64,000 nt of DNA, taken from positions 141,001 to 205,000 of the forward strand of contig JADDMT010000052.1 of assembly GCA_021401465.1 (NCBI GenBank), in the 5' to 3' direction. This document shows positions 59,781 through 64,000 of this stretch, in pieces; the first letter of the stretch is position 1; each line of letters starts with the position of its first letter. Position numbers and translations under genes: made by a program. Origin of the DNA: Teratosphaeria epicoccoides. Lineage: Eukaryota > Ascomycota > Dothideomycetes > Mycosphaerellales > Teratosphaeriaceae. The notes below the pieces were generated by a model. That model did no database searches and was not told the origin of the DNA. It was given only the letters and a program-made list of their open reading frames with translations.

Positions 59781-59964
59781 GAAAGATCAACAACTCGCCG
59801 TCCTAATCCGCCGCACCTCTCATGAGCAGCGCACTGCCGTTCCGAGCACCTTATCATCTTCACCACCCCGCGCTTTATTCGTCGGACATCCCGACGGAAT
59901 TCAATAGTGTATCGCCTCGTGCTGCCCTCAGGGCATGACAGCGATCCCTCCATTTTCCAACCAG

Positions 59965-60366
59965 CTATTGGTCGATTTGCCAATGTTGATCTGCTGTCCA
60001 ATGCCCATGGCCTGTTTGCGGCACCCACGGCTTGTAGTCCTCGATATTGAGTTTCTCCGCACCCGTCTTGTGAGTGCACCAATCCACAAAATGATGGCTT
60101 TGTCTTTCCTTCTCGTGGTGCTGGATGTTACAGGCTACGCGCCAATCGCAATTGCTCCAGGTCCTCGAGAATGGTGCTACGCAGTAGTTGTCTTGGAAGA
60201 CTGCGCCCGACCCACGATCCGCGCCAACGCCGTTGCAGACATGTAGCGTCAAAGTATCATTAGGAAGATTGTCGTGTGTGTTAAAGCATTTACATTTGTT
60301 GAATCCGGAGCAGGCCAAGGTGGTAATGGCGTATAGGATTAAGGGCAGGACCGTGACGAGGAGCAT
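59965..60366 (-). CDS. Small cysteine-rich secreted protein, effector-like (133 aa)
   Basis: An intronless frame of 133 aa. The first about 18 residues (MLLVTVLPLILYAITTLA) form a signal peptide; the mature part starts about CSGFNKCKCF. It has eight cysteines: CSGFNKCKC (three), HVC, NYC, NC, AC and WC, an even number that could form four disulphides. There is one NDT glycosylation site and no membrane segment beyond the signal. The C-terminus is rich in His and Trp (TGHGHWTADQHW). Size and composition fit secreted effectors or antimicrobial proteins of plant-associated fungi, which is inference. It lies among decayed genes, a common setting for effectors. No family is recognised. Confidence 0.6.
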   Translation of the reverse strand: MLLVTVLPLILYAITTLACSGFNKCKCFNTHDNLPNDTLTLHVCNGVGADRGSGAVFQDNYCVAPFSRTWSNCDWRVACNIQHHEKERQSHHFVDWCTHKTGAEKLNIEDYKPWVPQTGHGHWTADQHWQIDQ

Positions 60367-60699
60367 GTTCCCAGGTCGTAGCAGCGGTGCTTGGACTGAT
60401 GTTGGTGGCTATGAGTCTAGTCTTGTAGTGGTGTTGTGGAGCAGGGCTGTGGCGGAGTTGGGGAGTTCCTACGAGCACTCGACCGCCCTGCAAGAGCTTA
60501 TATGTTGATCATATGTGAGGGACCAAGATGATAAGCAAGATAGACGTCGTCCAATGGCCATGTGGCGTTCATGAGGCCGTCTCGTGCTGAATCGCTCTGA
60601 CGACTTCTTGCTGATCGACGGTTCATGCTGATCGGCGACTTCTTCTTGATCGACCACTTGTCCTTGCACGGACTGGGATCATTGATCCTTCGCGCGAGC
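60367..60699. other. Upstream of the cysteine-rich protein gene
   Basis: The promoter of the minus-strand secreted-protein gene should lie here. Imperfect TGCTGATCG and CTTGATCGACC words repeat near 60608-60662. No gene was recognised. Confidence 0.4.
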
Positions 60700-61511
60700 A
60701 GTCGGGGCGACGGATTCGGACGAAGCATTTGCTTGTGGGAGCTAAGTACGGTCAGCTGGTGTCAGTCTACCCTCCATGGGGACAGACAAATGGCTTGGTA
60801 TCCACAGCACAAGCAGTCGTCACAAAGGCGGCGATTCCCTATCTAATGTTCCGGGGGGTCGCAAGCCTAGGCAGTGGGGTGGACGAAGTAGGCTGCATGC
60901 AGCCAAGTCAGGCTTTGAGTGCGTCCCTGGCGTCATGTTCGACGTTGGTGAGTATCACGTCCATATTTTTCTTCGGCATAATCTCAAACTGTGGTCTCCC
61001 TCGACTGCTGCGCCCTCCTGCGGTTTCGTAGTCGCGATCCGTTCGGAGGCTTGGAAAACGTGGACAGCGTGGGTTGCGGGCAATCAGAGCACGAACGATC
61101 TGCGTGTGTCTTAGGCTTATCACTACAGCCTCGTCCTCGTCGACCGGTGTTGAGAGGTGTCACTCCATGTACCGGTGCTGCTAGGCCGGGGGGATGGGGG
61201 GGATGTGCCAGTCAGCCGCAATCGTCGTCAAGAGCCGGGACGTCGACGATGTGGGCAGGAAGACATCTAGATCGAGACGTGAGGTCTGCGTCTGCGGCTC
61301 TGATTGGGGCCATCCCTACTTTCGGCCAGACAGTCTGACAGTGTCTCGGCGTCGCGGCGACATCCGGTCATGCTACGGATACGGCCCCAAATCACCTTGG
61401 AACATGTGGGAGACGGCTCCGCACTGGGCCCGCGTGTGTCTTACACAGACTCTTATCAGCCGGATGCTCGAAGAGGATCCATCGCAATGGAAGCCAGGCC
61501 ATAATGTCTGA
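60700..61511 (+). pseudogene. Possible decayed gene of unknown family
   Basis: Coding-like segments occur in shifting frames. LVSTAQAVVTKAAIPYLMFR is at about 60795-60855. Then, in another frame, LHAAKSGFECVPGVMFDVGE, YHVHIFLRHNLKLWSPS and GFVVAIRSEAWKTWTAWVAG run to a stop at 61114. In a third frame, DIRSCYGYGPKSPWNMWE, TAPHWARVCLTQTLISRMLE runs to a stop at 61511. No GT-AG intron that would join them was found. I do not recognise the family. It could also be an intact multi-exon gene that I could not resolve. Confidence 0.35.
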
Positions 61512-61849
61512 GCTGCGGCACGTGGCGTTGATCGAGCGATTGACCAGGTCGGACTATCGCGCGCCAGCGTGTCGGGAGGTGCTTCAAGATGTCAACACTT
61601 GATAACGATCCACATGCCTATTGGGGAGTGCATGGTCGTGCACACGAGCTACCACGAGCTACCACGAGCTACCACGAGGTCCTCAGGAACCGCTTGGCGG
61701 CACAACAGTCCCTCCTCTCTCTGCTTGGCGCGCTCGATGCAAACTGTTTGGATTGAGTAGAATATGAAATGCGTATCTATGCTCTCGTCGGTCGTCTTCA
61801 CGTGGGAACCCAATTGCACCACTGGCTGCTACTCCCGACTTGCACCAAG
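61512..61849. other. Upstream of the 459-aa secreted protein gene
   Basis: It contains the 10-bp repeat at 61644-61678 and presumably the promoter of the following gene. Nothing else was seen. Confidence 0.45.
61644..61678. repeat. 10-bp tandem repeat, about 3.5 copies
   Basis: ACGAGCTACC is repeated three times without change, followed by a partial ACGAG. It lies about 170 bp upstream of the secreted-protein start. Confidence 0.95.
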
Positions 61850-63539
61850 ATGTTCTCGTTGAACCCCGTGTTGCTGATAGCATGTCTGGCGGTGCTGACG
61901 AAGGCTTTCGTGGAGCCCCAGCGCGCGTGCGAAGGCATCGGTGGCGGTTGTGCCATGGACTGCGAGCCAGCATCGGAGAAGGGGCTCCGGTACCAATGCT
62001 GGGAGTTTCTCAACATGACTGGTTACATCAAGGACTGGGTGGCAGAGAATGGCTCAGCGGCCGGCATAGACAAGATAGGCTTCGCTCAGGCTTATCTGGC
62101 GTGGAGTGTCGGTCGAAATCACAAGCCGTTCTGATCCTCGACAGCCACGCTGATGATGACGGTACAGCACAAAGGCGAAAAGACTTGCAATCTGATCACC
62201 AGCAACACCTGTGACGCCCCGCCCGCCGATGGGAAGTACCTGAATGCGCAGCAGTTTTACGTATGTACCACCCCACACAAGCATTCGATGTGGCTGCTCA
62301 GGAGTGACGCTGATCCTACCAGACTCTCTACAACATCTACGCTGTATACCAGTTCTACAACCAGTACAGCAGCGCCTTGACGGCTGGCCAAGGCCTCGCA
62401 GCGTCGAAGCTCAGCAAGATAGTTGCCGAGGTCAGTCTGACCACAATGTGTCACAAGACGTCTGCTGACCTTCTACTTGATGCTTCGAACAGGTCGATCC
62501 GCCTGTCGAACACATCACCTCACAGCCCAAGTGGTTTGTCGTTCTCACAACTACTCTGTGGTACACTTCCGTAAGTGAGCCTTTTGCTTCAAGGGCCCCA
62601 GCCTGCTCACGATGGCGGTCAGTTTCTCATCGTCCCAGTCGCCTTCCTGGGCACCGCGGCCTCAGTCAGCGTTGCATTGATCGTCAACGGCGCCTGGGCA
62701 GCTAGAAGCACTCCTCCACTGGGCTCGGTCAACAGAGGATATACCGAGACTGCGAACAAGCGCTTCACGCATCTTGCCAACATCGGTTCTGACCTTGCCG
62801 ACATTGTTGTCGAGTACCAAAAGCAAATCCTCGCAGAGGTCAAAGTTATGCAGGACGAGCCCGAGGCTTTCCTTGCCCTCACCTCGCCAGGTGGCTTCAG
62901 CGAGCGGATTGAGCTCGACATGACGACGCAATCTCTCAACATCTACAGGTCGCTAGAACAGTTTGTCCTCTCGGAATCCCTCCTTGCATCTGGTATTTAT
63001 GTTACCAAATCGGTCGGCGAAGATCCGCGGACTGTCCCCGGTATCAACTGTCCAGGATTTGGACCAGCGGGGAACTGCTTTACGTGGTATTACCATGACG
63101 GCAACACTTATTCGTTCCACGACCCGGGCAATTTTCATCGAGATTTCAGCACCCTGATCAATTTCATTTGGGAGCAGAAACTCGTTGACAGCATGATCGA
63201 CATCTTTGATACGGGGAGTTGCTCGGGAAAAGAGCCGACTATGGATATTCCAAGATTGGATCCAAAGTTAATGTGTATGCTGAGCACGAAGCAGTGCGAG
63301 TATGGTGAGTGGAGCTGTCGGGAAGCTCGGTCTCGAGACTCCCAGCTATTGGTATCAGTCGCTAATGCCATCTTGTAGACTACCTTATCGATTTCCCAAA
63401 CCAGAAAATAAAGCAGTACATCAACTGCCCCAACGACAAAGATTTCCTGGGACATTGTAATGACTTGTTTGTAACCAAATACAAGTTACCATTGAGTTAC
63501 CTTGGGCCTCTGCTGCAAAAAGGGAAGTTCTGTCGCTGA
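61850..63539 (+). CDS. Secreted protein of unknown function (459 aa)
   Basis: Six exons (61850-62107, 62168-62260, 62323-62430, 62493-62570, 62623-63304, 63379-63539) join in frame. The signal peptide MFSLNPVLLIACLAVLTKAF is followed by a cysteine-containing N-terminal part (ACEGIGGGCAMDC, KTCNLITSNTCDAPPADGKY). Next come LYNIYAVYQFYNQY and a hydrophobic segment (FLIVPVAFLGTAASVSVALI) that could be a membrane helix or a core helix. A long helical part follows (TANKRFTHLANIGSDLADIV), then a Cys-rich end (INCPNDKDFLGHCNDLF). I recall similar secreted fungal proteins annotated only as domains of unknown function (possibly DUF7872); this is from memory. All introns are 52-74 nt with GT-AG ends. 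The gene looks intact although its neighbours are relics. Confidence 0.8.
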
Positions 63540-64000
63540 GACTGATGGACGGTAGAATTGCATGTCAGACTCGACGAGTGAGATAGACTCAGGCTTTGCA
63601 AATAATACCTTGGAAGCGCCACCGTCTCGGCCGCTCCAGCTCGCGCGAGTCGACCGATTGCTCCAAATCATCATCACCGCTCCCCTCGCTCAGACCCTAT
63701 TGCCCTTGCCTCCGCTCCAGACTTGACTACTGTTTCGACCCGAGGAAGCGACACGTGCCCCAATGGTGCTGTCAAAGATTTCCCCCCGCTGCCAACTTGT
63801 TGTTCGTCGACGAGTGCATCTCACGATTGCACCCGTGTCATCAGGCACAGGGAGGGCTGGTCAAGCAAAGCGATAGTCGGGCAGGCCACGCTCCTGGTTG
63901 CCAGTATTGGCATGTTGCACATACATCATCTCGGCTTGCTAGCCCTTGTCATCAGTGATCTGCAGGATCCTGATCGGAGACGGCGCGTGCCTCAACACCA
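63540..64000. other. Right edge, no gene seen
   Basis: A 120-codon plus-strand frame (63596-63958) has no recognised feature and odd composition. Nothing is supported. Confidence 0.45.

Overview
The window is about 64 kb of nuclear DNA from a filamentous ascomycete. The evidence is short GT-AG introns (mostly about 50-80 nt, many with a CTAAC or CTGAC-like branch site), compact genes, and orthologues of the standard fungal set: SKN7, CDC25/nimT, a FUS3/PMK1-type MAP kinase, RAD3/XPD, MPE1, LTN1, eIF2B-epsilon and eL42. The MRJP-like secreted protein, the SRPK-type kinase relic and the F-box-like relic suggest Dothideomycetes, possibly Capnodiales/Mycosphaerellales. That placement is inference from general similarity, not a search result.

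Left part (0.6-25.2 kb): a DJ-1/Hsp31-like protein, eIF2B-epsilon, the HSF-domain response regulator SKN7 (8 exons), a gene-poor stretch with a degenerate 122-bp tandem duplication, a Zn2Cys6 transcription factor, a roughly 6-kb gene desert, the mitotic phosphatase CDC25, another 3-kb desert, and a triose-phosphate-transporter family membrane protein.

Central part (25.2-56.3 kb): a 33-bp tandem array; the ribosome quality control ligase LTN1 divergent from the TFIIH helicase RAD3/XPD; a small two-exon gene of unknown function; a single-pass membrane SH3 protein with a coding-like in-frame tail after its stop; a conserved protein of unknown function; a FUS3/PMK1-type MAPK whose last intron lacks an AG acceptor; a GNAT acetyltransferase divergent from a SET-domain protein; a secreted MRJP-family protein; a Yippee-like protein; the cleavage/polyadenylation factor MPE1; an RWD/DUF1115 protein; and ribosomal protein eL42.

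Right part (56.3-64 kb): the character changes to accessory DNA. It holds a decayed SRPK-like kinase, a decayed F-box-like gene, an archaemetzincin-like fragment without its metal site, and a further relic of unknown family. Two apparently intact genes for secreted proteins lie among them: a 133-aa eight-cysteine effector-like protein and a 459-aa six-exon protein of unknown function.

No CRISPR array, recognisable transposon open frame or convincing tRNA was seen. A degenerate intergenic motif with the core AGCAGTCAA (or its complement) recurs at several places across the window and may be the ancestor of the 33-bp array. Signalling genes (SKN7, MAPK, CDC25, SH3 protein) are scattered rather than clustered, and I see no biosynthetic cluster.
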